Assembly (NCBI RefSeq): GCF_018881575.1
Contig: NZ_JACVQB010000001.1
Location: 172,986 to 236,985 of the forward strand
DNA length: 64,000 nt
Direction of reading: 5' to 3'
Source: Polynucleobacter sp. UK-Kesae-W10
GTDB lineage: Bacteria; Pseudomonadota; Gammaproteobacteria; Burkholderiales; Burkholderiaceae
Positions within the stretch are counted from its first letter, which is position 1; every line of letters begins with the position of its first letter. Shown here one piece after another: positions 19,708 to 27,432 of this stretch. The position numbers and the translations under genes are program-made. The notes below the pieces were generated by a model, which was given only the letters and a program-made list of their open reading frames with translations, searched no databases and was not told the origin of the DNA.

Positions 19708-21342
19708 ATTACCATCGAAACCTCCAATCCCAGCACTCCTGCCGCAGAAGTACAAAGACGTCGCAGCTTTGCCATCATCTCTCACCCGGATGCAGGCAAA
19801 ACGACGCTGACTGAAAAATTATTGCTTTATGCAGGAGCCATCCAGATTGCTGGCAGCGTGAAAGCACGTAAAGCAAGTAGACATGCCACATCTGACTGGA
19901 TGGAAATTGAAAAGCAGCGCGGAATTTCTGTAGCAAGCTCAGTGATGCAGATGGAGTATCGCGATTGCATTATCAATCTCTTAGATACACCAGGACACCA
20001 AGACTTTTCCGAAGACACCTATCGCGTGTTAACAGCGGTTGACTCTGCCTTAATGGTCATCGATGCTGCGAACGGAGTGGAGTCACAAACCTTAAGACTG
20101 CTTGAGGTGTGTCGCGCCCGCAATACACCAATTGTTACTTTCATTAACAAAATGGATCGCGAAGTAAAGCCGCCCATGGAGTTGATGGATGAGATTGAGA
20201 CAGCACTCGGAATTGAAGTAGTGCCATTCACCTGGCCAGTGGGAATGGGTAAATCGTTTGCGGGTGTCATTGATATCGCTAATGCGCGCATGCGCATGTT
20301 CAAAGCAGGCGAAGATCGCGTCACTGAAGACTCGCATGCTGTCGTAGACATCAATGATCCGGCCTTAAAAGAGCGCTTAGGCGCCGATCTGGAGAATGCT
20401 CTAGCTGAGGTGGAGCTCATTAAAGAAGCGATGCCGACCTTTGATCGCGAAGCCTTTCTTGCGGGCCGTCAGTCGCCGGTATTTTTTGGTTCTGCCATCA
20501 ATAACTTTGGTGTGCGAGAAATTTTAAATACCTTGGTTGAGTTAGCGCCAGCACCTGGCTCTCGCAAGGCGCTGCAACGCGAAGTGAGTCCTGCAGAAAA
20601 CAAATTTTCTGCAGTGGTCTTCAAAATTCAAGCCAATATGGATCCAGCACACCGAGATCGCGTTGCCTTTTTACGAATCTGCTCAGGACACTTTCAGCGC
20701 GGCATGAAGCTAAAAATTTGTCGCAATGGCAAAGAAGTGCGCACCAATAATGCCCTATCATTTTTGTCCCAAAGGCGAGACATTTTGGACGAAGCGTTTC
20801 CAGGCGACATTATTGGCTTACCAAATCATGGCTTACTGCGTCTCGGCGACACCCTGACAGAAGGCGAGCAACTGCAATTTACTGGCCTGCCATTTTTTGC
20901 CCCTGAAATCTTTCGTATGGTGGAGTCTGCAGATCCCCTACGCTCTAAGCAACTTCGCACTGGACTGATGCAGTTGGGTGAAGAAGGCGCCATTCAGGTA
21001 TTTAGGCCCATGGCTGGCGGCACTATGTTGTTAGGTGCGTTTGGTCAATTGCAATTTGAAGTAGTTAGCCATCGACTGCAAACTGAATATGGAGCGGAGG
21101 TGCGCTTACTGCCCGCACGTTATAGTCTGGCCCGCTGGGTGAGCTCAGACGATCCTGTTGCTCTGAAAAAATTTACCCAAGAAAACATCCATCGTATGGC
21201 CGAGGACGTTGTGGGGGCTGCCGTATTTCTGGCCTCTCATAAATCAGAGCTTGACGTTGCCCAACAACGCTGGGAATCGATCCAATTCCATGCTCTCAGA
21301 GAGCATGCTGGCCTAATCTATCAGTCTAATTTAGCTGGTTAA
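19708..21342 (+). CDS. prfC: Peptide chain release factor 3, apparent ATT start
   Basis: A translational GTPase of about 544 residues: SFAIISHPDAGKTTLTEKLL (G1), KQRGISVASSVMQ (G2), DTPGHQDF (G3), FINKMDR (G4), then domains II and III to the C-terminus. It recycles RF1 and RF2 after termination. The frame is open only from 19693, just after an in-frame TAG at 19690, and it contains no ATG, GTG or TTG before the TTG at 19822, which lies past the P-loop and cannot be the start. ATT at 19708 gives MTIETSNPSTPAAEVQRRRS, a sensible N-terminus. A TATAAT box lies at 19672-19677. Alternatives: ATT 19693, ATC 19714, or a sequencing error that removed the start. Confidence 0.9.
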   Translation: MTIETSNPSTPAAEVQRRRSFAIISHPDAGKTTLTEKLLLYAGAIQIAGSVKARKASRHATSDWMEIEKQRGISVASSVMQMEYRDCIINLLDTPGHQDFSEDTYRVLTAVDSALMVIDAANGVESQTLRLLEVCRARNTPIVTFINKMDREVKPPMELMDEIETALGIEVVPFTWPVGMGKSFAGVIDIANARMRMFKAGEDRVTEDSHAVVDINDPALKERLGADLENALAEVELIKEAMPTFDREAFLAGRQSPVFFGSAINNFGVREILNTLVELAPAPGSRKALQREVSPAENKFSAVVFKIQANMDPAHRDRVAFLRICSGHFQRGMKLKICRNGKEVRTNNALSFLSQRRDILDEAFPGDIIGLPNHGLLRLGDTLTEGEQLQFTGLPFFAPEIFRMVESADPLRSKQLRTGLMQLGEEGAIQVFRPMAGGTMLLGAFGQLQFEVVSHRLQTEYGAEVRLLPARYSLARWVSSDDPVALKKFTQENIHRMAEDVVGAAVFLASHKSELDVAQQRWESIQFHALREHAGLIYQSNLAG

Positions 21343-21593
21343 TTTTTAGTCGGCTGACGGGGAAAGTTGCAATCAAAAACGGCGACTAATGCGGAGTCTG
21401 TTTTTCTAAGAGAGGCAGTCTTGCCGTACTGCTGACAGTAAGCATTCGCTTTCTGAGTCAGCTGCTCAATAGACTCATCACTGCTATTGAGAAAAGTGAC
21501 ATGATTTGAATCGGATGCATCGGTATACACAGCTGCACAACCCCAGAGCATTGAGGCCACAGCAAGAAATGCAAGCGATCGGATAAGTTTCAT
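21339..21593 (-). CDS. Small putative lipoprotein
   Basis: 84 residues with a lipoprotein signal: a positively charged start, hydrophobic core and lipobox SMLWGC with Cys19. The mature part holds two more cysteines (AYCQQYGK and VFDCNFP), probably a disulfide. No family recognised. Its stop overlaps the prfC stop by four bases on the opposite strand. Confidence 0.75.
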   Translation of the reverse strand: MKLIRSLAFLAVASMLWGCAAVYTDASDSNHVTFLNSSDESIEQLTQKANAYCQQYGKTASLRKTDSALVAVFDCNFPRQPTKN

Positions 21594-21635
21594 TGTTGTG
21601 GCTTTCTATTAAGTGTTCGGCGTAGATGAGCTGAC

Positions 21636-21896
21636 TTACTCAGTCTTATTCAATTTTTTAAGTATCGCTGCAGTCACTCTCGTAGCGAAAGGGCGATAAA
21701 TCAAGATACAAATAATCGCCACCGGATAGGCTACAGACCAGACCTCAAGCCAAACCCAAAAGAAATTGCCTGCGGCACCAACACGCACAAAAGTAGTTGC
21801 CAAAGTGATGCTTGAGGACATCAAGAAGCCCATCACCAAGGAAAAAATAATGCCAGGTAAATTAATCATTCCCCAATCATAGCGCCTGAACTTCAT
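21636..21896 (-). CDS. DUF2798-family membrane protein
   Basis: 86 residues with two hydrophobic helices (LPGIIFSLVMGFLMSSSITL and WSVAYPVAIICILIYRPFA), which is the pattern of DUF2798, a small inner-membrane family of unknown function. An internal ATG at 21869 would give MINLPGIIF and a 77-residue product; neither start has a well-placed ribosome site. Confidence 0.7.
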   Translation of the reverse strand: MKFRRYDWGMINLPGIIFSLVMGFLMSSSITLATTFVRVGAAGNFFWVWLEVWSVAYPVAIICILIYRPFATRVTAAILKKLNKTE

Positions 21897-21996
21897 AACT
21901 GTTATTCTGAACTGTGATCACTATTCTGCGCCCTAATTAGGGGAGTCTCTTGAGTAAATCCTTTAGATTCATCATTCCATTACTCAAGGAAAACTC

Positions 21997-22179
21997 ATGG
22001 CTGTAGGCCAAAATCAAAAAAATAGAAAAAACGATCCCATGGTCACCAAAACAGGCAAAACACGCCTGGGACCCCTTAACACTGCCCAGCTTACTAAGCT
22101 CATGGAGGCAAGCACCAAGCCCAAAGAAAAGGGCAAAATTTTGCGAGCAATGAACAAGCTCACTATTGTTGCCGTATAA
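21997..22179 (+). CDS. Small basic hypothetical protein
   Basis: 60 residues, rich in Lys and Asn, with a central TKTGKTRLGPLNTAQLTKLM segment and KPKEKGKILRAMNKL after it. AAGGA lies seven bases before the ATG and a strong terminator begins about five bases after the stop, so it looks like a real single-gene unit. An opposing reading frame on the other strand has none of these signals. Function unknown; the charge suggests nucleic-acid or ribosome contact, which is only a guess. Confidence 0.72.
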   Translation: MAVGQNQKNRKNDPMVTKTGKTRLGPLNTAQLTKLMEASTKPKEKGKILRAMNKLTIVAV

Positions 22180-22183
22180 AAAC

Positions 22184-22208
22184 TAAGCCCCGTCACTCGG
22201 GGCTTTTT
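22184..22208 (+). terminator. Rho-independent terminator after the 60-residue protein gene
   Basis: AAGCCCCG, a TCAC loop, then CGGGGCTT followed by a run of T. It directly follows the small basic protein gene. Confidence 0.92.
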
Positions 22209-22310
22209 ATTGACCACCACATTCGACCAGATCAATAACGGGGTTGTAACATAGCTTAGGCCAAAATAAAAGCTACGCACCACATCCAAGATGGGCGATA
22301 AAGGAGAAAC

Positions 22311-22706
22311 ATGATTTGCTATCGTGACGATGCCAAGATTACCGCCAAGCAAGCAATTGATTTGTATGTCCGCTCAACCCTCGGAGAGCGTCGACCTATT
22401 GATAGCGAGCAAACCTTTCAGGACATGCTCGATCACGCCAACTTAACCATTACCGCCTGGGATGAAGACCGTCTCGTAGGCATTGCACGCACCCTCACCG
22501 ACTTTTCTTATGTGGCTTACTTAGCCGATCTAGCGGTAGATAAAGAGCGGCAACGCTTAGGCATTGGGAAGGAATTAATTGCGCAGACTCAATCCCGTCT
22601 TGGCCCAAAGTGCATGATTGTTTTACTAGCAGCCCCAAAAGCCAACGACTACTACGAGCGCGTTGGCTTTGAACATAATCCACGAGCCTGGATGCTCAAG
22701 AAATAA
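22311..22706 (+). CDS. GNAT-family N-acetyltransferase
   Basis: 131 residues with the acetyl-CoA site RQRLGIGKELIAQTQ preceded by the beta-4 strand YLADLAVDKE, and the C-terminal NDYYERVGFE signature. The substrate is unknown. AAAGGAGAAAC precedes the ATG, a strong ribosome site. The phosphatase gene follows 21 bases later. Confidence 0.9.
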   Translation: MICYRDDAKITAKQAIDLYVRSTLGERRPIDSEQTFQDMLDHANLTITAWDEDRLVGIARTLTDFSYVAYLADLAVDKERQRLGIGKELIAQTQSRLGPKCMIVLLAAPKANDYYERVGFEHNPRAWMLKK

Positions 22707-22727
22707 TGATGGCTTTATGATTGCTAG

Positions 22728-23372
22728 ATGACTACAACACGATTCTGCCTGGTTCGCCACGGCGAGACCAATTGGAATGTGGAGCGCCGCCTACAGGGTC
22801 ATACCGATATCCCCCTCAATGAGCGCGGCCTAACTCAAGCAATACAGATGGCAGCAGCACTAAAAGAGGCTGCTCTGAAATTTGATGTTTTATATTCCAG
22901 CGATCTCCAGCGCGCACATCAAACGGCTCAAGCAATTGAAAAAGTATTTCAGGTTTCAGCCGTCATTGATTCAGCCCTCAGAGAGCGCCATCTTGGAGCG
23001 CTACAAGGATTCACAACAGATGAAGCACCAAAAAAAGAGCCTGAACTCTGGCAAGCCCACCTCAGCAGAGATCTCTATCATCATTTAAATGGTGGTGAAA
23101 GTATTCAACAATTTGCCGAGCGCATTCATGGAGCACTAGAAAAGATTCGCAGCGCCCATTTAGGCAAAATCGTATTGCTGGTCAGTCATGGCGGAGCGCT
23201 AGATATGATGTATCGACTTGCAAGCAATCAACCCCTTTCAGCAGAAAAAGCGGTCTCCGTCCCCAATGCCTCTCTAAACTGGATTAGCCATGACGGTGGC
23301 GCCTGGAAGGTCGAAAAATGGGCTGATACGCGCCATTTAGATGGCCTAGCCCTTGATAACTTGGACCTCTAA
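22728..23372 (+). CDS. Histidine phosphatase family protein (phosphoglycerate mutase-like)
   Basis: 214 residues. The phospho-accepting motif RHGETNWN lies near residues 10-17, and the second His in VSHGGALDMMYRL. ERHLGALQGFTTDEA fits the GpmB/CobC-like branch of cofactor-independent-in-name phosphatases rather than true glycolytic mutase. The substrate cannot be assigned. Confidence 0.92.
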   Translation: MTTTRFCLVRHGETNWNVERRLQGHTDIPLNERGLTQAIQMAAALKEAALKFDVLYSSDLQRAHQTAQAIEKVFQVSAVIDSALRERHLGALQGFTTDEAPKKEPELWQAHLSRDLYHHLNGGESIQQFAERIHGALEKIRSAHLGKIVLLVSHGGALDMMYRLASNQPLSAEKAVSVPNASLNWISHDGGAWKVEKWADTRHLDGLALDNLDL

Positions 23373-23406
23373 CCTAGCCCCAACTCAAATCCCCTATGAT
23401 TAGCTT

Positions 23407-24177
23407 ATGCGCCTAATTCTCAAAATCTTGCTTTGCTTTACGACCCTCATATTGCCTTTGTCTGTATCTGCCGCAGATGATGTGCCTGATGGTCTGCCAG
23501 ATCATATTGTTGGCGATATTGGTGTAGCGGTTTATACCTCCAACTTGCATATCGGCACAGAAGGCACTCAATCTTTGGTTTTACCCTATGCTTTTTTTGA
23601 CTACGAACGTTTTTTTGTGCGCATCGATGAAGTGGGCATCAAAACTTTCAAAATGGGTTATGGATATCTTGAAGTCATTGGAAAAATTAATCTGGACTCT
23701 TACAAAGTGAAATCTCCAATTAATGGTTCGTCCATCAATCGTAGCGATCCCATTCCTTTGGGGATAGGAACATTTCAAGAAACCCCCATTGGCGGTATTT
23801 TCTTGAATGCCTATCATGACTTTGGAAAATCTAAAGGCGCACTTTATGAATTTTTGTATTTTGCGGAACTTGAAACATACAAAAAAGTCGTTGTCTATCC
23901 GCAAGTGGGAGTAGAAAGACAGTCGAGCCAATACGCTAACTACTACTACGGCATTAGCCCTGGGGAGTCTAATCTCACTGGCTATAACGCCTATACTGCA
24001 CCTGCCACAACCAATCTTCTTGCAGGTCTCATGGTTGAAATTCCAGTGGTAGATAACTGGTATATCAATATCTATGGAAAGCGTAAATGGATGGGCAATG
24101 GCGTCAACAATAGCCCCGTCATGAACCGCTCATTTCAAGATAATATTTTTGCCGCCCTGGCATACCGCTTTAAATAA
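23407..24177 (+). CDS. MipA/OmpV-family outer-membrane protein
   Basis: 256 residues: signal peptide ending SVSAADD, then amphipathic beta strands and a terminal aromatic strand (NIFAALAYRFK) as in barrel proteins. The pattern of the IGVAVYTS start and PYAFFDYERFFVRIDEVGIK matches MipA/OmpV. Members are outer-membrane proteins; some bind murein enzymes. A hairpin terminator follows 10 bases after the stop. Confidence 0.85.
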   Translation: MRLILKILLCFTTLILPLSVSAADDVPDGLPDHIVGDIGVAVYTSNLHIGTEGTQSLVLPYAFFDYERFFVRIDEVGIKTFKMGYGYLEVIGKINLDSYKVKSPINGSSINRSDPIPLGIGTFQETPIGGIFLNAYHDFGKSKGALYEFLYFAELETYKKVVVYPQVGVERQSSQYANYYYGISPGESNLTGYNAYTAPATTNLLAGLMVEIPVVDNWYINIYGKRKWMGNGVNNSPVMNRSFQDNIFAALAYRFK

Positions 24178-24186
24178 GCCGCAATA

Positions 24187-24214
24187 AATAAGCCACACTA
24201 AGGTGGCTTATTAA
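24187..24214. terminator. Bidirectional terminator between the MipA-like gene and the riboswitch unit
   Basis: The inverted repeat TAAGCCAC / GTGGCTTA with a six-base loop and A/T flanks lies between two convergent genes. It closes both the mipA-like transcript and the glycine-riboswitch transcript from the minus strand. Confidence 0.85.
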
Positions 24215-24230
24215 CACATACTGATCGCAC

Positions 24231-24422
24231 TTATTTCGCTGGATGTAAACGATTGTGGTCTGACACACAAAAATCTACAATCACATCAGCAAAATTTAAA
24301 TACCGTGAATTGCTTTTTCTAAAACGGTCAATCTCTGCAGACATGCGCGAAGCTTCGTCTTTGAAACCAACATCTTCATACCCTGGGTGATAGGGCGCCT
24401 CTTCAACAAATTTATTTGTCAT
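24231..24422 (-). CDS. 63-residue hypothetical protein behind a glycine riboswitch
   Basis: A soluble, charged protein with no signal peptide or membrane segment. Features: acidic start (KFVEEAPYHPGYEDVGFKDE), an amphipathic helix (ASRMSAEIDRFRKSNSRYL), and a single Cys in VDFCVSDHNRLH. GAAGG lies eight bases before the ATG. I recognise no family. It is the only gene between the tandem glycine riboswitch and the terminator at 24187-24214, so glycine should control it. Whether the protein or the RNA is the functional output is open. Confidence 0.7.
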   Translation of the reverse strand: MTNKFVEEAPYHPGYEDVGFKDEASRMSAEIDRFRKSNSRYLNFADVIVDFCVSDHNRLHPAK

Positions 24423-24543
24423 TTCTTACCTTCGTTATTAAGCACTCAAATGCTATTGAGCAATTAGAAAAATGAGGTCCTGTTATTAGACCCAATACGG
24501 CAACGCTCAGTACTTAACTAGAATTTTTCATTTCGGGACTCCC

Positions 24544-24585
24544 TAAAAGCAGCACATCCAACACCTTGGTGTAGATGGATGCCGC
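24544..24585 (-). terminator. Attenuator hairpin of the glycine riboswitch
   Basis: On the minus strand GCGGC-ATCCA ... ACACC-AAG-GGTGT ... TGGAT-GCTGC folds into a long hairpin (one G-U pair and a small bulge), followed by CTTTTA. It begins immediately after aptamer II, whose last pairs (GGGGGAGC) touch the stem. This is the usual place of an expression platform acting on termination; the short T-tract makes termination strength uncertain. Confidence 0.7.
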
Positions 24586-24772
24586 TCCCCCTGTCCTTGA
24601 TACCTGAGAGATTCACACCAAGCCGGGCTTGGCGCTTGCTCCTTCGGTGCACCATAAAGATGGCGACTCTCCAGACGGCTATTAAAGGCAAGCAGTACAT
24701 TCCTTGGGGATACCTGAGCGTTCATGGGAGTTTGCGCCTTCGGTGGAGGGATTTCCCTCGCTCTCCTGCTTA
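24581..24772 (-). promoter_or_regulatory. Tandem glycine riboswitch
   Basis: Two aptamers in series on the minus strand. Aptamer I (about 24770-24691) shows GGAGAGCG, CACCGAAGGCGCAA, CGCTCAGG and CCCCAAGGA, closed by AGCAG/CTGCT. Aptamer II (about 24676-24584) shows GGAGAG, CACCGAAGGAGCAA, CTCTCAGG and CAAGGACAG. A linker of about 14 bases joins them. These are the conserved blocks of the glycine riboswitch class, which usually controls gcvT operons; here no glycine cleavage gene is near. Confidence 0.95.
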
Positions 24773-24778
24773 ACAAAA

Positions 24779-24806
24779 ATTATAACTAGTTTTTAGCCCA
24801 GGGCAA
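24779..24806 (-). promoter_or_regulatory. Sigma-70 promoter of the glycine riboswitch
   Basis: On the minus strand TTGCCC (24806-24801), a 16-base spacer, then TATAAT (24784-24779). Predicted start is about ten bases before aptamer I. The -35 box lies inside the last codons of the ModA-like gene and the -10 box just after its stop. Confidence 0.75.
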
Positions 24807-25589
24807 TACAGGCTGTAGCGGTTTTAATCCTGCTTTTTGAATCAACGGTGCGGCCTGAGATGAGGCCAAAAATGCCAGCAAGTCTTTAGCAGGATCTGGG
24901 TTCATGGCATCACTAGTAATGCCAGCAGAAAAAATCACAGTCTGCTGAACTTCTGCCGGAATCTCGCCAATAAAATCAATGCCAGGAATGGGTATTAACT
25001 CACTTACTTGCTGGAAACCTAATTCAGCATCGCCTCTAGCTACTACTGTGCCCACACGTTCACTATAAATTTTCTTGGCAGTCTTGCTCATTTGCTCAGC
25101 AATTCCAAGCTTAGGAAATACCTCGCCAGATAAATAGGTACCACTGGCGCTTGCTGAATATGCGACAGACTTGGCGTTTAACAAGGCTTGCTTGAGCGCG
25201 GCAACCGAACTGATATCCGGCCTAGGTGCTCCCGCTCTAACGGCGGCTCCAATCACCGAGGCAACTAGATCTACTCGACTTCGTGACTGAACGGCGCCGC
25301 TCTTAATAAAGCCCTCTAGTGCTGGACTGGCCAAAATTAAGACATCGAACTTCTCCCCCTTCGAGAGTCTGGAAGGAATTGAATCTGGGGCGCCACCCAT
25401 AGACGAACCAAAGGAAATGATGACCTTATTTGAAGATTGCTTTTCATACTCGGGGGCCAATACTTTGAGCGCTTCAGCAAAAGCGCCTGATGTAATTACC
25501 TCAATATCTGCAGCAAATACAGCGCCCTCTAGGCATAGGGCAACAATGGAGCCGAGTATTAATTTTCTGATGAAAAAAGTTGTTTTCAT
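24786..25589 (-). CDS. ModA-like periplasmic solute-binding protein
   Basis: 267 residues with a signal peptide (LGSIVALCLEGAVFAAD), then a type II periplasmic binding fold: DIEVITSGAFAEALKVLAPE, SFGSSMGGAPDSIPSRLSKG and the GDAELGFQQVSELI segment shared with molybdate-type receptors. No ModB or ModC genes are adjacent, so it is an orphan receptor or it serves a transporter elsewhere. The ligand is unknown. Its end carries the -35 box of the riboswitch. Confidence 0.88.
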   Translation of the reverse strand: MKTTFFIRKLILGSIVALCLEGAVFAADIEVITSGAFAEALKVLAPEYEKQSSNKVIISFGSSMGGAPDSIPSRLSKGEKFDVLILASPALEGFIKSGAVQSRSRVDLVASVIGAAVRAGAPRPDISSVAALKQALLNAKSVAYSASASGTYLSGEVFPKLGIAEQMSKTAKKIYSERVGTVVARGDAELGFQQVSELIPIPGIDFIGEIPAEVQQTVIFSAGITSDAMNPDPAKDLLAFLASSQAAPLIQKAGLKPLQPVLPWAKN

Positions 25590-25616
25590 TTTTGAATGCC
25601 TTAATGAATTACCCGT

Positions 25617-26579
25617 TTAATCCTCTTTCATATTGGCTCTTTTGACAATCGGCTCAAGGCGCATCTTTTCGTCGCTGAGGAATTTAGAAAAGGCTGTGCG
25701 ACTACCGGGTGATGGCTCAATACCTTGAGGAATCAAACGACTTTGTACGCTTTGCGTTTTTAATGCTGCATTAATGGCTTGGTTCATTTTTTCCAAAATA
25801 GCATCTGGAGTTCCTTTAGGCGCAAATACACCCGCCCAGTGGCCAATGAACACTTCTGGGTAGCCCTGCTCTTTAGTAGTGGGCACATTAGGAAGTGCAG
25901 TAATTCTTTTGTTCCACGTTGAAGCAATCGGTTTTAATTTGCCGCCCTGGATTTGAGGAATGACCACCACGCTTGCCTCTGAAGTGGCGTCGACCTGATT
26001 TGAAATCACAGCAACCATTCCTTCCGAACCGCTTTTATAAGGGATGATTTCGTATTTGCCACCAGCCTTGACCTTTAACATCTCTGCTACAAAATGCGGC
26101 GTACTGCCCGTGCCAGCAGTAGAGAAATTTAAGCCGCGTGGACTATGCGCTACCGCCAGCAAATCTTTTAGGTTGTTCACTTTTGAGTCTTCTGCAACCA
26201 CAATAATCGATGGGCTGATTGTGAGCAGGCCCACTGGAACTAAATCTCCCTCCTTATATGGCATGGCCGTTTTGATCATTGGATTGGTAATGATCCCGCC
26301 TGCACTGACAAAGAATGTATAGCCATCAGGCTGACTTTTTGCCACATAGTCAGCGCCCAGCACAGATCCAGCGCCTGGCTTATTTTCAACAATGATCGGC
26401 TGGCCAAGCTGCTTTGATGCTGCTTCAGCAACCGTTCTAGCCACTAAGTCATTTGCACCCCCAGGCCCAAACCCAACAATAAATTTAATGGGGTGGGTAG
26501 GCCAAGCATCTGCTGCGATCGCCTGACTTAGGCAAATATAGGGGATGAAAGATAGTGCAATTTTTGCCAGTAATTTCAT
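25617..26579 (-). CDS. Bug/TctC-family tripartite tricarboxylate receptor
   Basis: 320 residues. A signal peptide (MKLLAKIALSFIPYICLSQA) leads to WPTHPIKFIVGFGPGGANDL, GQPIIVENKPGAGSVLGADY and TTKEQGYPEVFIGHWAG, the diagnostic motifs of Bug receptors, abundant in Burkholderiales. It captures a carboxylate in the periplasm; TctA/TctB partners are not adjacent. Start ATG 26579 is chosen because it opens the signal peptide; the 19 residues before it lack sense. Confidence 0.92.
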   Translation of the reverse strand: MKLLAKIALSFIPYICLSQAIAADAWPTHPIKFIVGFGPGGANDLVARTVAEAASKQLGQPIIVENKPGAGSVLGADYVAKSQPDGYTFFVSAGGIITNPMIKTAMPYKEGDLVPVGLLTISPSIIVVAEDSKVNNLKDLLAVAHSPRGLNFSTAGTGSTPHFVAEMLKVKAGGKYEIIPYKSGSEGMVAVISNQVDATSEASVVVIPQIQGGKLKPIASTWNKRITALPNVPTTKEQGYPEVFIGHWAGVFAPKGTPDAILEKMNQAINAALKTQSVQSRLIPQGIEPSPGSRTAFSKFLSDEKMRLEPIVKRANMKED

Positions 26580-26617
26580 GAGGGTCTCTATAAAAAATGG
26601 TTTAGTGGGCGATGAAT

Positions 26618-26764
26618 TTAGCGGCCACCCACACAATCCGGATTTCTATCTTCCATTGGCAAAGGCTTGCAATTCACACCATCTGGAGAAGTACTGCTTG
26701 CCGCACAGCCAGTAATTAGGGTCGCAATAGTGATAACCATCAATAGGATTGCTCTGTTTTTCAT
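26618..26764 (-). CDS. Small lipoprotein (48 residues)
   Basis: Reads MKNRAILLMVITIATLITGC and ends PDCVGGR. It has a clear lipoprotein signal with lipobox LITGC (Cys20) and two further cysteines (GVNCKPL, NPDCVGG). AAGGAA lies nine bases before the ATG. The 28-residue mature peptide has no recognised family. It lies just upstream of the Bug receptor gene on the same strand (38 bases between), so the two may be co-transcribed. Confidence 0.75.
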   Translation of the reverse strand: MKNRAILLMVITIATLITGCAASSTSPDGVNCKPLPMEDRNPDCVGGR

Positions 26765-26848
26765 CTGAATTTCCTTAAGAACGTGAACTACGATGCGAGT
26801 AGGACTTATGCTTACTTTAACCCCGAATACGCTTGAAGGAATCAGGTC

Positions 26849-27387
26849 TTACGCTGATCTCAATAAGCGAACCATCCACCTAGCGATAGATACCACTAGC
26901 AATATGCCTGTCAGGTCGCCCAAGAACATCACGCCATACCACTCCATGGCTGAGAGACTTGCTCATCGAGGTACAAAATAGATTGAACAACAAAGCTATT
27001 CAAAATGGCATAACTCAAGGAAATGACTAAAAGAGAGCGGAGACTTAAATTCGATAGCTCGTGATCTAGCTCAAACTTATCTGAACAAATCTTGCACACT
27101 AACCAAGGTACGCCAGCACTGCCCATTGAAAGAAACAATACCAAAGCAAATTGACCGGGGAAGGCAAACAATAGACCCCACGCATTGGACACAATAAAGA
27201 TTGCTAGAGCGCCCAACGGGCCGGCAATCAAGGTCATCAGGATCTTGATACCACTTGGCAAATGTACCAAGTGGGCGCCAGGAGTTAAATACAAGAAGCT
27301 GGTGCAAAGATTGTTTACAAAATAAAACAGCCCGTACCCCAAAGTCAGGAATGCCAACAGCCGAATCTTTTGAAAAAATGAAGTCAT
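26849..27387 (-). pseudogene. Multi-spanning membrane protein interrupted by a frameshift
   Basis: The frame from 27387 gives 152 residues with about four membrane helices and stops at TGA 26931-26929 right after QPWSGMA. In the other reading frame translation continues without a gap as VMFLGDLTGILLVVSIARWM to a TAA at 26849, which completes a final membrane helix. Adding one base near GGCGTGATG would join them as ...SGMAVMFLGDLTG... of about 179 residues. The fold recalls the membrane-sensor type regions (MASE-like) without a signalling domain, but I cannot name a family. It is either a recent pseudogene, a sequencing error or a site of recoding. Confidence 0.75.
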
Positions 27388-27432
27388 GCAGCTTTATACC
27401 GCTAAAGCACAAATCAAGCAGAAAAGTCTTTT

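Noticed and set aside
22014..22352. Hydrophobic reading frame on the minus strand opposite the 60-residue protein gene
   Set aside because: It runs through a strong terminator and into the acetyltransferase gene, and has no ribosome site; it is antisense to a better-supported gene.
24515..24532. Five-codon leader peptide (MKNSS) after the riboswitch
   Set aside because: No ribosome site at proper spacing and too short to support.
26793..26981. 62-residue plus-strand frame
   Set aside because: Antisense to the frameshifted membrane gene and its continuation, with no ribosome site.
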